A stretch of DNA of 64,000 nucleotides from Woeseiaceae bacterium. GTDB lineage: Bacteria > Pseudomonadota > Gammaproteobacteria > Steroidobacterales > Woeseiaceae. The notes below the pieces were generated by a model. The model saw only the letters and a program-made list of their open reading frames with translations, ran no database searches and was not told where the DNA came from. The stretch is from NCBI GenBank assembly GCA_024640365.1, contig JAHEFE010000118.1, positions 48,510 through 112,509 of the forward strand, given 5' to 3'. Below are positions 45,889 to 55,961 of this stretch, one piece after another. Position numbers and translations under genes: made by a program. Position 1 is the stretch's first letter; every line of letters starts with the position of its first letter.

Positions 45889-47955
45889 ATGCGCAATAAT
45901 TCACCACAAAGCTTTTTTCTGCTTGCGCTGCTGACACTTACTTCTACCACGGGCCTTGCGACCGAGCTTGACGAGATCGTCGTCACCAGCCAACGTCGTG
46001 ACGCCAGTCATTGGCTGCACAAAGGCAATATTGACCGCATCAGCCAATCCCGGATCAGGCAAGAAGGACACCAACACATCAGTGAGCTGTTGGTGCAAGT
46101 GGCAGGCGCCTGGATCAATCGCGGCAGCGGTCAGGAGCACCTGACAGCGCTGCGCTCGCCCATTCTCACCGGTGCAGGTTCCTGCGGAGCGTTTTTGATG
46201 CTGGAAGATGGCATCCCGGTTCGCCCGAGCAGTTTTTGTAATGTGAACCAGTTTCTGGAACTGAATACCGAACAGGCCGAGTCAATAGAAGTCATCCGAG
46301 GACCGGGCTCCGCGCTGTACGGATCAAATGCACTGCACGGGATATTCAATGTATTACTGCCCGAACCGAGTCCGGACATTGGCAGTAGTGCCGCCATCGA
46401 ATTCGGCAGCTATGATTATTATCGAATGCGGACAACGCTGCCGCTCGGGGCACACCAGGAACATTTACTCCAGGCAATTATCAACAAGGACTCCGGGTTT
46501 CGTCAGGACTCTGGCGAGCAGCAGGCAAAACTCAACTTCAAGTCGAGGTCGACTGTTTTGAACGGCGACCTCGTGACAGCTTTCAGTTTGACTGATCTTG
46601 ACCAACGGACAGCCGGGTTTATCTCTGGCGAGAATGCCTATCTTGACCCCACGCTGCGGCGCAGTAATGAAAACCCGGACGCTTACCGACTTGCTCAAAG
46701 CCAGCGACTTTACGCCATCTGGAAGAAATCTCTCGACTCAGGAATAGGCATAGATTTGCGTCCTTATTTGCGTCACTCGTCGATGAATTTTTTGCAGCAC
46801 TTCCTGCCTGGCCAACCCGTTGAAAAAAATGAGCATTTGAGTGCAGGAACACTGCTAACGATCAACTGGCAAAGTAAATCGACGCAATGGACGGTCGGCA
46901 CTGATTTGGAATGGAGCGACGTTCAATTATTGGAAATACAGGACAAACCGACGAATGGTTCCGACTATCTTGTCGAAACGCGACCCGCTGGAAAGCATTA
47001 CGACTACCGGGTAAACAGTTACAGCATTGCCCCCTTTCTACTGGCGGAAAAACAGCTTGGTGACAAACTGGCAATCAACCTCGGCGTCCGCCTCGAATAC
47101 CTTGAGCACCACTACGACAACCGTATGCAGACAGGCAACACTCGCGATGATGGTTCGCTCTGCGGTTTTGGCGGCTGCCTCTACACCCGCCCGGCCGACC
47201 GCCACGACAGCTACTTCAACCTCGCGCCGAAGTTTGGCGTCAGCTACGCGCTGAATGACCAGTGGATATCATTTGCGTCATTGGCACGTGGTTTTCGCGC
47301 GCCCCAGTCCACAGAACTGTATCGACTGCAAAGCGGACAACTTTCCGCAGACCTCGACTCCGAATCACTGGACAGCCTTGAACTTGGGCTGCGTTACCGC
47401 AACAGCGCCTGGTATACAGAAAGCAGCGTATTCGTCATGCGCAAGCAAGACAGCACTTACCGCGATGCAGAGTCTTTTAACGTTAGCGATGCCAAGACAC
47501 GTCACTATGGCATCGAATGGAATGCGTCTGGCGAGTTATCTAATTACCTGCACTTGAATGTGAATGCCACGTACGCAGTGCACCAATACGATTTTGACCG
47601 TGTCGCAAGTCGCGGCGAGACCTTTGTTAGCGGCAACGACGTCGATACCGCCCCTCGCTGGCAGGGCAGCTCTGAGCTGCAATGGCATCTTGCCGATAAC
47701 AGCCATTTGGCGCTGCAGTGGATCTATTTGGGACACTATTTCGCAGATGCTGAAAATCAATTCAGCTACCCTGGACACCGACTCTGGAATTTACGAGGAC
47801 AATTTGGGCTAGGCGACCATGTATCGCTGACTTTGCACCTGAAAAACCTCGCTAACAGCTACTATGCCGACCGCGCCGACTACGCTTTCGGAGAATTTCG
47901 CTATTTTCCGGGTCATGGCAGAGAAGTCTTTGTCGAGATCGCATGGCAAGACTAG
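45889..47955 (+). CDS. TonB-dependent outer-membrane receptor
   Basis: 688-residue active outer-membrane transporter. Signal peptide about 1-24 (GLATE), TonB box LDEIVVTSQ right after it, plug about 40-155 with EVIRGPGSALYGSNALHGIFNV, then a 22-strand barrel ending GREVFVEIAWQD. Two cysteines in the plug (GSCGAFLML, FCNVNQF) and two in a loop (CGFGGC) may form disulfides. Ligand unknown: siderophore, cobalamin or another nutrient. No periplasmic-binding or ABC genes are next to it, and no cobalamin riboswitch is seen upstream. Confidence 0.93.
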   Translation: MRNNSPQSFFLLALLTLTSTTGLATELDEIVVTSQRRDASHWLHKGNIDRISQSRIRQEGHQHISELLVQVAGAWINRGSGQEHLTALRSPILTGAGSCGAFLMLEDGIPVRPSSFCNVNQFLELNTEQAESIEVIRGPGSALYGSNALHGIFNVLLPEPSPDIGSSAAIEFGSYDYYRMRTTLPLGAHQEHLLQAIINKDSGFRQDSGEQQAKLNFKSRSTVLNGDLVTAFSLTDLDQRTAGFISGENAYLDPTLRRSNENPDAYRLAQSQRLYAIWKKSLDSGIGIDLRPYLRHSSMNFLQHFLPGQPVEKNEHLSAGTLLTINWQSKSTQWTVGTDLEWSDVQLLEIQDKPTNGSDYLVETRPAGKHYDYRVNSYSIAPFLLAEKQLGDKLAINLGVRLEYLEHHYDNRMQTGNTRDDGSLCGFGGCLYTRPADRHDSYFNLAPKFGVSYALNDQWISFASLARGFRAPQSTELYRLQSGQLSADLDSESLDSLELGLRYRNSAWYTESSVFVMRKQDSTYRDAESFNVSDAKTRHYGIEWNASGELSNYLHLNVNATYAVHQYDFDRVASRGETFVSGNDVDTAPRWQGSSELQWHLADNSHLALQWIYLGHYFADAENQFSYPGHRLWNLRGQFGLGDHVSLTLHLKNLANSYYADRADYAFGEFRYFPGHGREVFVEIAWQD

Positions 47956-48191
47956 CCTCTCGGTTTATACTGCTTGGGTAAGCCTTGCAAATCGCTCATA
48001 ATCAACCGCTGATTCTGAACATTTCATTGTAGTTAAGATCGCGATACACCTGTATTACCTGTAACGGCAGTTGTCCGCAGGGCAGCCAACAGGAATACAG
48101 CTCACGGTAATAACTTCTTTGCATGGACAGGCCGTGATGGCCATTTGTAGCAATCATCGGATTTCCTTCAAAAAAGAATACGGAGCTAGTT

Positions 48192-49490
48192 ATGTCTGAA
48201 CCAACTTTGATCGCCCCGGAAGGCGGCGCCAAAATCACCATCAAGAACGGCACTCTGACCGTGCCGCCAAACCCGATTATTCCTTTCATCGAAGGTGACG
48301 GCACTGGACGTGACATCTGGCGCGCAACAGTCCGCATTCTTGATGCGGCAGTTCATAAAGCCTATGGCGGCAAGCGAAAAATTCACTGGATGGAAGTGTA
48401 CGCCGGTGAAAAAGCCAATAACCTTTTTAATAGCTGGCTCCCGGACTCCACTGTTGAAGCCTGTCGTGAATATTTGGTCTCCATCAAAGGGCCATTAACT
48501 ACACCGATCGGCGGCGGCATCCGTTCACTCAACGTCGCATTGCGCCAACTGCTGGACCTGTATGTCTGCCTGCGCCCCGTGCGCTGGTTCGAAGGCGTGC
48601 CATCACCCGTTAAAGCCCCTGGCAATGTCGATATGGTCATCTTCCGTGAAAATACGGAAGACATTTATGCGGGTATCGAGTTCGAAAAAGGCAGCGATCA
48701 AAACGCGAAGTTCCTCAAGCTTTTCAAAGAAAATTTCCCTGCTGAGTTTTCAAAGATCCGGTTCCCCGGAACATCCGGCATCGGCATCAAAGCCGTCTCC
48801 CAGGAGGGTACAGAACGCCTCATGCGTGCCGCCATTCAATATGCTGTTGCGAATGGTCGCAAAAGTATAACCATGGTCCACAAAGGTAATATCATGAAAT
48901 ACACCGAGGGCGCCTTCCGCAATTGGTGTTACGAACTCGCAGAACGTGAGTTTCCTGAAAACACATACACCTGGGATCAATGGGAAAGAACACGCGCCGA
49001 GAAAGATACAGCCGCCGCCAATACAGAGCAGGAAGCCGCTCTTAAATCGGGCAAGGTGTTAATCAAAGATGCCATCGCCGACATCACCTTGCAGCAGGTA
49101 TTGACGCGGGCAACAGAATTTGACGTGATCGCAACCATGAATCTCAATGGTGATTACTTATCAGACGCACTTGCAGCACAGGTCGGTGGCATCGGCATTG
49201 CGCCCGGTGGCAACATCAACTACGTCAGCGGTCATGCGATCTTTGAAGCCACGCATGGCACCGCCCCGAAGTATGCTGATCTTGATAAGGTGAACCCTGG
49301 CTCTTTGACGCTCTCAGGTGAAATGATGTTACGCTACCTGGGCTGGACCGAGGCAGCCGATTTGATCATCAAATCTATGGACGCATCGATCGGACAGAAG
49401 AAAGTCACTTATGACTTTGCCCGCCTGATGGATGGCGCCACTGAAGTCAAATGCAGCGAATTTGCCGATGTGATGATAGGCAATATGTAA
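48192..49490 (+). CDS. icd: NADP-dependent isocitrate dehydrogenase
   Basis: 432-residue TCA-cycle enzyme converting isocitrate to 2-oxoglutarate and CO2 with NADPH. It matches E. coli Icd along its length: [11 protein letters not shown], the phosphorylated serine region [25 protein letters not shown], and HGTAPKYAD where Lys-Tyr mark NADP use. GGAG lies seven bases before the ATG. The kinase/phosphatase that regulates it follows immediately, separated by a 12-bp stem-loop, so both probably come from one transcript. Confidence 0.97.
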   Translation: MSEPTLIAPEGGAKITIKNGTLTVPPNPIIPFIEGDGTGRDIWRATVRILDAAVHKAYGGKRKIHWMEVYAGEKANNLFNSWLPDSTVEACREYLVSIKGPLTTPIGGGIRSLNVALRQLLDLYVCLRPVRWFEGVPSPVKAPGNVDMVIFRENTEDIYAGIEFEKGSDQNAKFLKLFKENFPAEFSKIRFPGTSGIGIKAVSQEGTERLMRAAIQYAVANGRKSITMVHKGNIMKYTEGAFRNWCYELAEREFPENTYTWDQWERTRAEKDTAAANTEQEAALKSGKVLIKDAIADITLQQVLTRATEFDVIATMNLNGDYLSDALAAQVGGIGIAPGGNINYVSGHAIFEATHGTAPKYADLDKVNPGSLTLSGEMMLRYLGWTEAADLIIKSMDASIGQKKVTYDFARLMDGATEVKCSEFADVMIGNM

Positions 49491-49505
49491 GAAAACATTC
49501 GACGC

Positions 49506-49540
49506 CGACTGCGATCGTTTGTTTTTAGCGATCGCAGTCG
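49506..49540 (+). promoter_or_regulatory. Strong stem-loop between icd and aceK
   Basis: CGACTGCGATCG (49506-49517), an 11-nt loop TTTGTTTTTAG, then CGATCGCAGTCG (49529-49540): a perfect 12-bp stem starting 15 bp after the icd stop and ending 7 bp before the first aceK ATG. No T-run follows, so it is not a simple terminator. It may stabilise icd mRNA or limit aceK translation. Confidence 0.75.
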
Positions 49541-49547
49541 ACCGAGG

Positions 49548-51335
49548 ATGTTGAAAACCCCAATGCCAGACACCATCAACGCTAAAAACTTCGCCACCCA
49601 AATCGTTGATGCTTTCAACAAATATAACGACGATTTCAAATTAATCACGCAAAAGGCGCGGGAGCGATTTGAAAACCGCGACTGGATAAGCAACCAGGAA
49701 GACGCCGCAGAGCGCATAGACTTGTACGATGATTCCGTTAATCGCACGGCCTATTTTTGTAAACGTGATCTTGGTGAAAGAAAATTCGACAAAGAGCTCT
49801 GGGCTGATATTCGCGATGAATATGCCCGGCAGATTGCCAAGTTTCCTGACAGTGAATTCTTCAAAACTTTCTTCAGCTCCATAACCAGGCGTGTCTTTAC
49901 AACCATTGGAGTCGACCCACAAGTCGAGTTCATTGCACTCGACATTGAGCACAACTCTGCAACCGCCGGTAATGCCATACTGCGGACTTATCGCAATCGC
50001 GGTGAATTGCGCTACCTCTTTGATGAGTTACTCGCCGACTATGAGCTGACGGCGCCCTACCGCGACATTGAAACTACGATTCGCTTCGTCAGCGCTGAGG
50101 TTGACGCCTTTTGCAGCGCCAACATGGGGCACGCAAGCGTCAAGCAAATCAGTATGCTGGAAGCCATATTCTACCGGGGAACCCGTGCGTGCCTGGTCGG
50201 TAGAATCGAGGGCGACGGCTGGTCCACGCCAATGGTCATCGCCCTAAAAAATATGGACGAAGGGATAATGGCGGATGCTGTACTCCTATCGCTGAACGAT
50301 GTCAGTACTTTTTTTGGTTTCACCCGATCGTATTTTCACGCCGATATTGAAAGTGTTGGCGCGACTGTAAATTTCCTTAAATCCCTGATGCCGAGAAAAT
50401 CAATTGCCGAACTGTATACGGTTCTCGGTCGTGCAAAACAAGGTAAAACCGAGCGCTTTCGATCATTAATCCGGCACCTCGAAAACTCCACCGATCAATT
50501 CATTATCGCCCAGGGCGATAAGGGCATGGTCATGGAGGTATTCACACTGCCGTCTTATGACCTGGTCTTTAAGATCATTCGTGACCGCTTCGCTTTTCCA
50601 AAATCAATCAGTCGCCGGGGAGTAATGGAAAAATATGAGCTTGTTTTTCGTCGCGACCGAGCTGGTCGACTGGTGGATGCCCAAGAGTTTCGGCGCTTAC
50701 AGTTTAACAAGGACCGTTTCTCTGAAGAATTAATGACGGCCCTTCTTACGGAATGTGCGGATACCTGCCGGCTAGAGGGCGACTATGTAATTATTGAACA
50801 TCTGTACATGGAAAGGCGACTGCGGCCGCTCAATCTGTATCTTCGCGAAATGCCAGCGGAGGAATCCCGATTGGCCGCGATTGATTATGGGCAGTCAATT
50901 CGCGATCTAGCCAATAGCAATATATTTGCAGGCGACCTATTGCTGAAGAATTTCGGCGTCACCCGCCAAGGTCGTGTGATTTTCTATGACTACGACGAAT
51001 TGTGTCTCGTAACTGAGTGCAATTTCCGGCGCCTGCCTGAACCACGTGACGAATTTGAGGAAATGAGTTCAGATGCGTGGTTTTATGTTGGTCCAAACGA
51101 CATTTTTCCGGAACAATTTGTTAACTTTTTAGGCTTTCCGGATGAGGCCAAGGCTGCCTTTATGGAATATCACAGTGAAATACTGGATTCCGACTACTGG
51201 AATGACCTGAAGCGGCGCCTCGCGTCAGGCGAGGTAATTGATGTCCTGCCTTATGCCCCGCGTTTGTGGACCACACATCATGGCGGCGGAATCTATCCGG
51301 CAGGCGTGCGAGAATTACAGGAAGAATCAGACTGA
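49548..51335 (+). CDS. aceK: Isocitrate dehydrogenase kinase/phosphatase
   Basis: 595-residue bifunctional enzyme that phosphorylates and dephosphorylates Icd, steering isocitrate between TCA cycle and glyoxylate shunt. Full family length. The N-terminal helical regulatory domain (DIRDEYARQIAKFPDSEFFKTFFSSITRRVF) precedes the kinase domain with KGMVMEVFTLPSYDLVFKIIRDRF and the catalytic part NIFAGDLLLKNFGVTRQGRVIFYDYDE. Unlike E. coli it follows icd rather than aceBA; no shunt genes are in the window. The start is either ATG 49548 or ATG 49563: GAGG touches the first and lies 15 bases from the second. The 3' end overlaps convergent glpD by 9 bp. Confidence 0.95.
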   Translation: MLKTPMPDTINAKNFATQIVDAFNKYNDDFKLITQKARERFENRDWISNQEDAAERIDLYDDSVNRTAYFCKRDLGERKFDKELWADIRDEYARQIAKFPDSEFFKTFFSSITRRVFTTIGVDPQVEFIALDIEHNSATAGNAILRTYRNRGELRYLFDELLADYELTAPYRDIETTIRFVSAEVDAFCSANMGHASVKQISMLEAIFYRGTRACLVGRIEGDGWSTPMVIALKNMDEGIMADAVLLSLNDVSTFFGFTRSYFHADIESVGATVNFLKSLMPRKSIAELYTVLGRAKQGKTERFRSLIRHLENSTDQFIIAQGDKGMVMEVFTLPSYDLVFKIIRDRFAFPKSISRRGVMEKYELVFRRDRAGRLVDAQEFRRLQFNKDRFSEELMTALLTECADTCRLEGDYVIIEHLYMERRLRPLNLYLREMPAEESRLAAIDYGQSIRDLANSNIFAGDLLLKNFGVTRQGRVIFYDYDELCLVTECNFRRLPEPRDEFEEMSSDAWFYVGPNDIFPEQFVNFLGFPDEAKAAFMEYHSEILDSDYWNDLKRRLASGEVIDVLPYAPRLWTTHHGGGIYPAGVRELQEESD

Positions 51336-52922
51336 AGGTTTAAGACGTGCGTTGTAGTTCTTAAGACCATCAATCTCTTGTGCCAATTCTGAAGCGCTCC
51401 ACCCCAGTTCTTTCCCTGCCAGTGAAGCGACTGCGTTTGCGACTTCGTCTCCCATGTCCTCTGCCAGGCCAACCATTAAACGACGATGCATTATATCGAT
51501 GAGGTTAATTGCAAATTCATGGCGAATTACGAAAGGAACTTCCGCTGCCAAAACTGAATTGGCCGTATCCAGCGATTGTCCCAACGTAGCGTCTTCCTCA
51601 AGCAACTTCACGATATACGCGGCCCTACCGCCATAGATAGACAGAATTCTATCGACACCGGTACGGGATAAATTCGTTTGTTTGCGCAGTAGACGGCGTG
51701 CTTTGTCAATTTTTCTGGCCCCAGGCAATGGCGTCTCAGACGTAGTGCACGGCAGGTTACCGGTTCCCCGCAGTTTGATTACGAGATCTACGGCTTGCTG
51801 CGACAGGTTCCTGTAAGTAGTCAGCTTGCCGCCGATAATTGAAATCAATCCTCGCGCAATCTTTGCTTCATGACGAATGATATGACGTCTCGTAATCGCC
51901 GACTCGGGACCATCCGCGCGATATGGCAGAGGCCTTACCCCTGAATACGTGTAGTGAATATCACGTGGCTTTAATTCAGCCTCCGGGAACACGCGGTTCG
52001 TTTCGTTCAGTAGGTAACTGATTTCCGCACGGCTGGCATGTGCGTCAGCCGGATCTTTTTGGTAACGGATGTCTGTGGTTCCGATCAGATACTGGCCGTT
52101 CCACGGAATAATAAAAAACGGTCGACCATCAGAATGTGCCTCAACATAGAAGGCGTCATGTGGTGCCCCGTCGAAATGACCAACAATGATATGGCTGCCC
52201 TTGGTACCACCCATTAAACGCGGCAGTTCCAAGAGGGTAGTGGCCAGTACTCGATCGACCCAGGGGCCGGCGGCATTGACTACGATATCCGCTGCCGCAA
52301 CGATTTCCTTCTGCGTGATCCGGTCACGATAACGGACGCTCTCCACTTTGCCATTAACAACATCGATGCCGGTGACAGGTGAATACGTTTTAAGCACAGC
52401 TCCCGAAGCCACCGCGGCCGCAACGTTTTCAACGACCAGCCGTTCGGCGTAAGTCACTTGAGCATCGTAATACTGAACACCACCGCGCAAGCCAGTGGGA
52501 TTCAACCCAGGTTCCAGTCCCAACAGGCCTCGACGACTCAACATGCGGTGGCGTGGCAATGACTTCCCCAACGACAGCAAGTCATAAGCAAGCATACCCG
52601 CCTTTATGAGCAATGGCCCGCGCCGTCCTCCTCTATAAAATGGGATATTGATGCGGATTGGTTTTACCAGATGACTGGCCATTTGCCGCAGATAACGCCG
52701 TTCGTGCAGGGATTCATAAACCAGAGACAGCTCACCAAATTCCAAATAGCGCAAGCCGCCGTGAATCAGTCTGCTAGACCAACTTGTCGTGCCACTTCCT
52801 ATATCGCCCTGCTCCAGCAACAAAACTTGCAGACCACGGCTGGCAGCGTCACGCGCAATGCCCGCACCATTGATACCGGCACCGATTATTATTAAATCGA
52901 AATGATTTTCGGTCACGCTCAC
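51327..52922 (-). CDS. glpD: Aerobic glycerol-3-phosphate dehydrogenase
   Basis: 531-residue FAD enzyme at the inner membrane oxidising glycerol 3-phosphate to DHAP and feeding electrons to quinone. FAD-binding motif DLIIIGAGINGAGIARDAASRG near the N-terminus, then GDIGSGTTSWSSRLIHGGLRYLE, WNGQYLIGTTD, GVRPLPYR and IIGGKLTTYR, and the GlpD-type C-terminal helical domain. GTG start at 52922, weak ribosome site. No glpF, glpK or glpR nearby. Overlaps the end of aceK by 9 bp on the other strand. Confidence 0.95.
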   Translation of the reverse strand: MSVTENHFDLIIIGAGINGAGIARDAASRGLQVLLLEQGDIGSGTTSWSSRLIHGGLRYLEFGELSLVYESLHERRYLRQMASHLVKPIRINIPFYRGGRRGPLLIKAGMLAYDLLSLGKSLPRHRMLSRRGLLGLEPGLNPTGLRGGVQYYDAQVTYAERLVVENVAAAVASGAVLKTYSPVTGIDVVNGKVESVRYRDRITQKEIVAAADIVVNAAGPWVDRVLATTLLELPRLMGGTKGSHIIVGHFDGAPHDAFYVEAHSDGRPFFIIPWNGQYLIGTTDIRYQKDPADAHASRAEISYLLNETNRVFPEAELKPRDIHYTYSGVRPLPYRADGPESAITRRHIIRHEAKIARGLISIIGGKLTTYRNLSQQAVDLVIKLRGTGNLPCTTSETPLPGARKIDKARRLLRKQTNLSRTGVDRILSIYGGRAAYIVKLLEEDATLGQSLDTANSVLAAEVPFVIRHEFAINLIDIMHRRLMVGLAEDMGDEVANAVASLAGKELGWSASELAQEIDGLKNYNARLKPSV

Positions 52923-53001
52923 AATCCGTTCTATGCGCTGCTCACAATGCTACCAAGATACCACGAGCGGCCAACCGAACGGCCCGAAATGTCAGCGTAA
53001 A

Positions 53002-54288
53002 TCAGGCGGCAACCCTGTTGCGACCCTCGTCCTTGGCTCTGTACAACTGCTCATCGGCCGCACTCAGAATTGTCGTACGACGGGAATCCGAGTCGGTGCT
53101 CGCCAGACCGAAGCTCAGAGTAACCTGTAGATCGTCGACAATTGAAGACCAGTCCGCGGCTTCTACCGCCGCCCGCAACTCCATACAAATCTGGGTCGCC
53201 ATTTTTTTATCAGTACTCGGAAAGCAGATGAGAAATTCTTCGCCGCCGTAGCGAGCTATCATGTCGGAATTTCGACAACGCTCACTTAGCAAGTCCGCAA
53301 TCCGGCGCAGTACTTCGTCACCGGCGGCATGCGAAAAGCGGTCATTAATTCTTTTGAAATGATCTACATCCGCGAGCGCAACGGTAAATTCAACATCATG
53401 CCGCCTTGCGTAACTGAGCTGTTGCTTCAGATATTCATCGGCGTAACGACGGTTGAACAGACCAGTCAGAGTGTCGTGTGTAGCCTGTTGCTGAAGCTCC
53501 CGAGACTTTTGCCGCAATTGCCTGGTGCGATAGTCAACCAAGGCTTCAAGGCGAAAACGCATGTCGGAGAAGCGCTTTAAGAACAACATGCCGGCACCCA
53601 GGATCAACAGCAGCAGTATGAAGATTGACGGCTCCAGACGCACGTAAACAATCGCCACGAGCACCGCAATAACGGTCGAACCAAGCTCTATACCCGTGGT
53701 AAACAATGTCACCATCGAATGGAAGCCACCACCACGGATAAAGTAGATAAAAGACATCCCAAGATCGTTGACGAATTGCATTGTGACAGCCAATACCAAC
53801 AAGTACTTCACGGCATGCCAGTCAAGCGTACCCAGAGGTACCACTCCGCCCAGGCCGACGTATAGTGACCCGCACCCATACGTCAGTAGCGTCATCAATC
53901 CAGCGTTATGAAATACGGCTGCCAACACCGACCCTGGCGAGACGCCTTTTCTCAGCCGGTGCCACGGGTAAAGGAAAGAGGCAAGCCCCATCACCAGGGC
54001 AGCGTCTAGCGGACCAAGCACAAGTACCGCGGAAACCTGCGCGACCCGGTCAAATGAAACATGCCCGAAACTGGGATGAGGGAAGCCCACCGCAATGGTG
54101 AACAGGCAAAATACGAGGAAGAATCCCATCAGCGGAGGATCCACCATGACCGAATCTACAGGCGCGTAGCTAATAGCGTAGGATATGACAACCGCCGCGA
54201 CAACGAACAACGCGGCCGCGTAGATAAGATCTATCCGCAGCAGGCTGAACTCATAAGCGGGCGATGTAAATTTCTGTGTCGTATCCAT
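53002..54288 (-). CDS. Membrane diguanylate cyclase (GGDEF)
   Basis: 428 residues. Eight or so N-terminal hydrophobic segments (about 18-235) form a membrane sensor of a MASE-like kind, not assigned to a named class. A short coiled linker (255-270) follows, then a GGDEF domain from about 270. The active site is GGEEF at 348-352 and the RxxD inhibitory site (R339-NSD342) is present five residues before it, so it should make c-di-GMP and be product-inhibited. NRRYADEYLKQQL and VALADVDHFKRIND carry substrate and metal residues. Monocistronic; the inducing signal is unknown. Confidence 0.93.
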   Translation of the reverse strand: MDTTQKFTSPAYEFSLLRIDLIYAAALFVVAAVVISYAISYAPVDSVMVDPPLMGFFLVFCLFTIAVGFPHPSFGHVSFDRVAQVSAVLVLGPLDAALVMGLASFLYPWHRLRKGVSPGSVLAAVFHNAGLMTLLTYGCGSLYVGLGGVVPLGTLDWHAVKYLLVLAVTMQFVNDLGMSFIYFIRGGGFHSMVTLFTTGIELGSTVIAVLVAIVYVRLEPSIFILLLLILGAGMLFLKRFSDMRFRLEALVDYRTRQLRQKSRELQQQATHDTLTGLFNRRYADEYLKQQLSYARRHDVEFTVALADVDHFKRINDRFSHAAGDEVLRRIADLLSERCRNSDMIARYGGEEFLICFPSTDKKMATQICMELRAAVEAADWSSIVDDLQVTLSFGLASTDSDSRRTTILSAADEQLYRAKDEGRNRVAA

Positions 54289-54540
54289 ATGTATGGATAA
54301 TCTTGCACACTTCTGGCGGATTTGGTGATACCTGCTTCACAAATTGGTACACCCGGTCACAAATATGGCTGCACAAGGCGTGCTTTACCTGGGCCACCGC
54401 CAAACTACGGCTACTAAATCATTATTGAGTACCGGAACCAGCAGCAAAAGAACTAAGGTGAAGCGATGAGATAAGCTAGTCGGCGGGACCTGGACTTGCC
54501 ACCCTCAAATACTCCGGGTCACCTGTTGAATCCCGGTCGC

Positions 54541-54921
54541 CTAGTTGGTTTTGTCTTCAGAAGCTCGGTATTCCGACAGGAATCGAGTAAACCATGCAGA
54601 TGACGGTTCAGCGGGTTGATCATGACATTGAATCATGTAGAGCTTTCCGGTCCACGAGCTCTTGCTCGCCAAGCGCTCAATGAATTCTTCAGTTGTGGAA
54701 AAATAGCGGGCCCCGCGGCGACGTTTCATTTGCAAGTGGTCTACTGCATCGGCCGAAGAATGGCTTTTGCCATTGCGAATAAATACGCAATCACTGCTAG
54801 CAACGGTAGCCAGTAAATAATCAATCTCGACGGTCGCATCTTCGGTTTCCGCAAATGCCGTCAGCATGGCGAAAAAGGAAATTAGCAACAAGCAACTCTT
54901 GAGTATGGTTGACTGGCTCAT
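54541..54921 (-). CDS. Exported DUF5329-type protein
   Basis: 126-residue secreted protein: signal peptide 1-24 (AFAE), then a domain resembling DUF5329 with EIDYLLATVASSDCVFIRNG, HLQMKRRRG and WTGKLYMIQC (two Cys likely disulfide-linked). Function unknown. Its start codon overlaps the stop of the EEP-family gene (4 bp, ATGA type), so the two are translationally coupled and probably act together in the periplasm. Confidence 0.82.
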   Translation of the reverse strand: MSQSTILKSCLLLISFFAMLTAFAETEDATVEIDYLLATVASSDCVFIRNGKSHSSADAVDHLQMKRRRGARYFSTTEEFIERLASKSSWTGKLYMIQCHDQPAEPSSAWFTRFLSEYRASEDKTN

Positions 54922-55811
54922 ATCAAGCTTAACGTAACGATAATTGGATTATGATCGGAACTCTCAACCACTGGCGTCCGCGCGTCCAGAACCTTTAGAC
55001 CACGGACATAAATGTGGTCAACGTGTTTACCAAAAAACGTGGTACGCCGATCATCATTGAACGTCAAAGAAACGAGGTCAAGGTCAGTAGCCAGTGCATC
55101 CACAAGCTTCTGTCTTCCACCGCGCCATGTATTTAAATCGCCTGACAAAATGACCGGTCCCTCGTGATCTTCGATGGCATTTGCGATTTGCGCTAACTGC
55201 TCATTAAACGCTGCCAGACCAAGAGTGAAGTTGATCGCATGAATATTTACAACCGCCAAAGTTTGCTCCGTATTTGTCAGTGCATACTCGGTAATATCAG
55301 TCGCCTTGTCCGACCGTAACCACGGCTCCTGTTCTCGCAGGTGACACTGCGCCAGAGATTTTGATGAGCTCAAGGTCATTACGCCTGTCATAGCCGTTGA
55401 CGACTGATAGCCCCGGGCAAAAGACCAGTAACGAGCCCCATTCTGATTGTTTAAGGCATAACTGTCGGCAGCTGCTTCCTGCAGTAATACGAGATCCTGA
55501 TTGGAGGCTAACCTTTCAAAATCCCCCAGCCAGCCGCGCCCGGATTCTTTCTGCACATTCCAGCTCATTAGCCGGATACGATCTGCGCTGAGTCTGTCAG
55601 CCGTTGGACTTGCCGGCAATGCAATCAGCGTTTTACAGTTCCCTGCATCGTTGGCCAGACCATTCGTCGATTGTCCGAAAGCAGCGTCGGACGCGACCTC
55701 CGGTCGCAACTTGTTTGGTGCACAACCACTGATCAGCACGATGACGAGGGCCGCAAGCCAGGTTGCGGCACAAGTGTCTAAATTAGTTAATCTGTTACCG
55801 GGTTTATGCAA
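54918..55811 (-). CDS. Endonuclease/exonuclease/phosphatase family lipoprotein
   Basis: 297-residue protein of the DNase I-like EEP superfamily. The N-terminus carries a lipobox (LISGC, Cys near 30) placing it on a membrane facing the periplasm. Catalytic motifs: RLMSWNVQKE (Asn), VLLQEAA (metal Glu), VVNIHAINF (His), LSGDLNTWRGG (Asp/Asn), VDHIYV and ESSDHNPIIV (terminal Asp-His). Relatives act on DNA, phosphoinositides or sphingomyelin; an extracytoplasmic nuclease or phosphodiesterase is likely. Coupled to the DUF5329 gene. Confidence 0.88.
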   Translation of the reverse strand: MHKPGNRLTNLDTCAATWLAALVIVLISGCAPNKLRPEVASDAAFGQSTNGLANDAGNCKTLIALPASPTADRLSADRIRLMSWNVQKESGRGWLGDFERLASNQDLVLLQEAAADSYALNNQNGARYWSFARGYQSSTAMTGVMTLSSSKSLAQCHLREQEPWLRSDKATDITEYALTNTEQTLAVVNIHAINFTLGLAAFNEQLAQIANAIEDHEGPVILSGDLNTWRGGRQKLVDALATDLDLVSLTFNDDRRTTFFGKHVDHIYVRGLKVLDARTPVVESSDHNPIIVTLSLI

Positions 55812-55961
55812 CTACCGAACCTCTATATTTGGTGAGCGGACTAAACGTCCGCGGAGCGCATTCTAACGCGGGATTAGAGGCTGGCAAGGAGATTTTGTTC
55901 CAAAAAGTTGCAGAATGGCGTCAGCGCAGGCCTGGCGCTGTCACCTGGCACATCCGACCGA

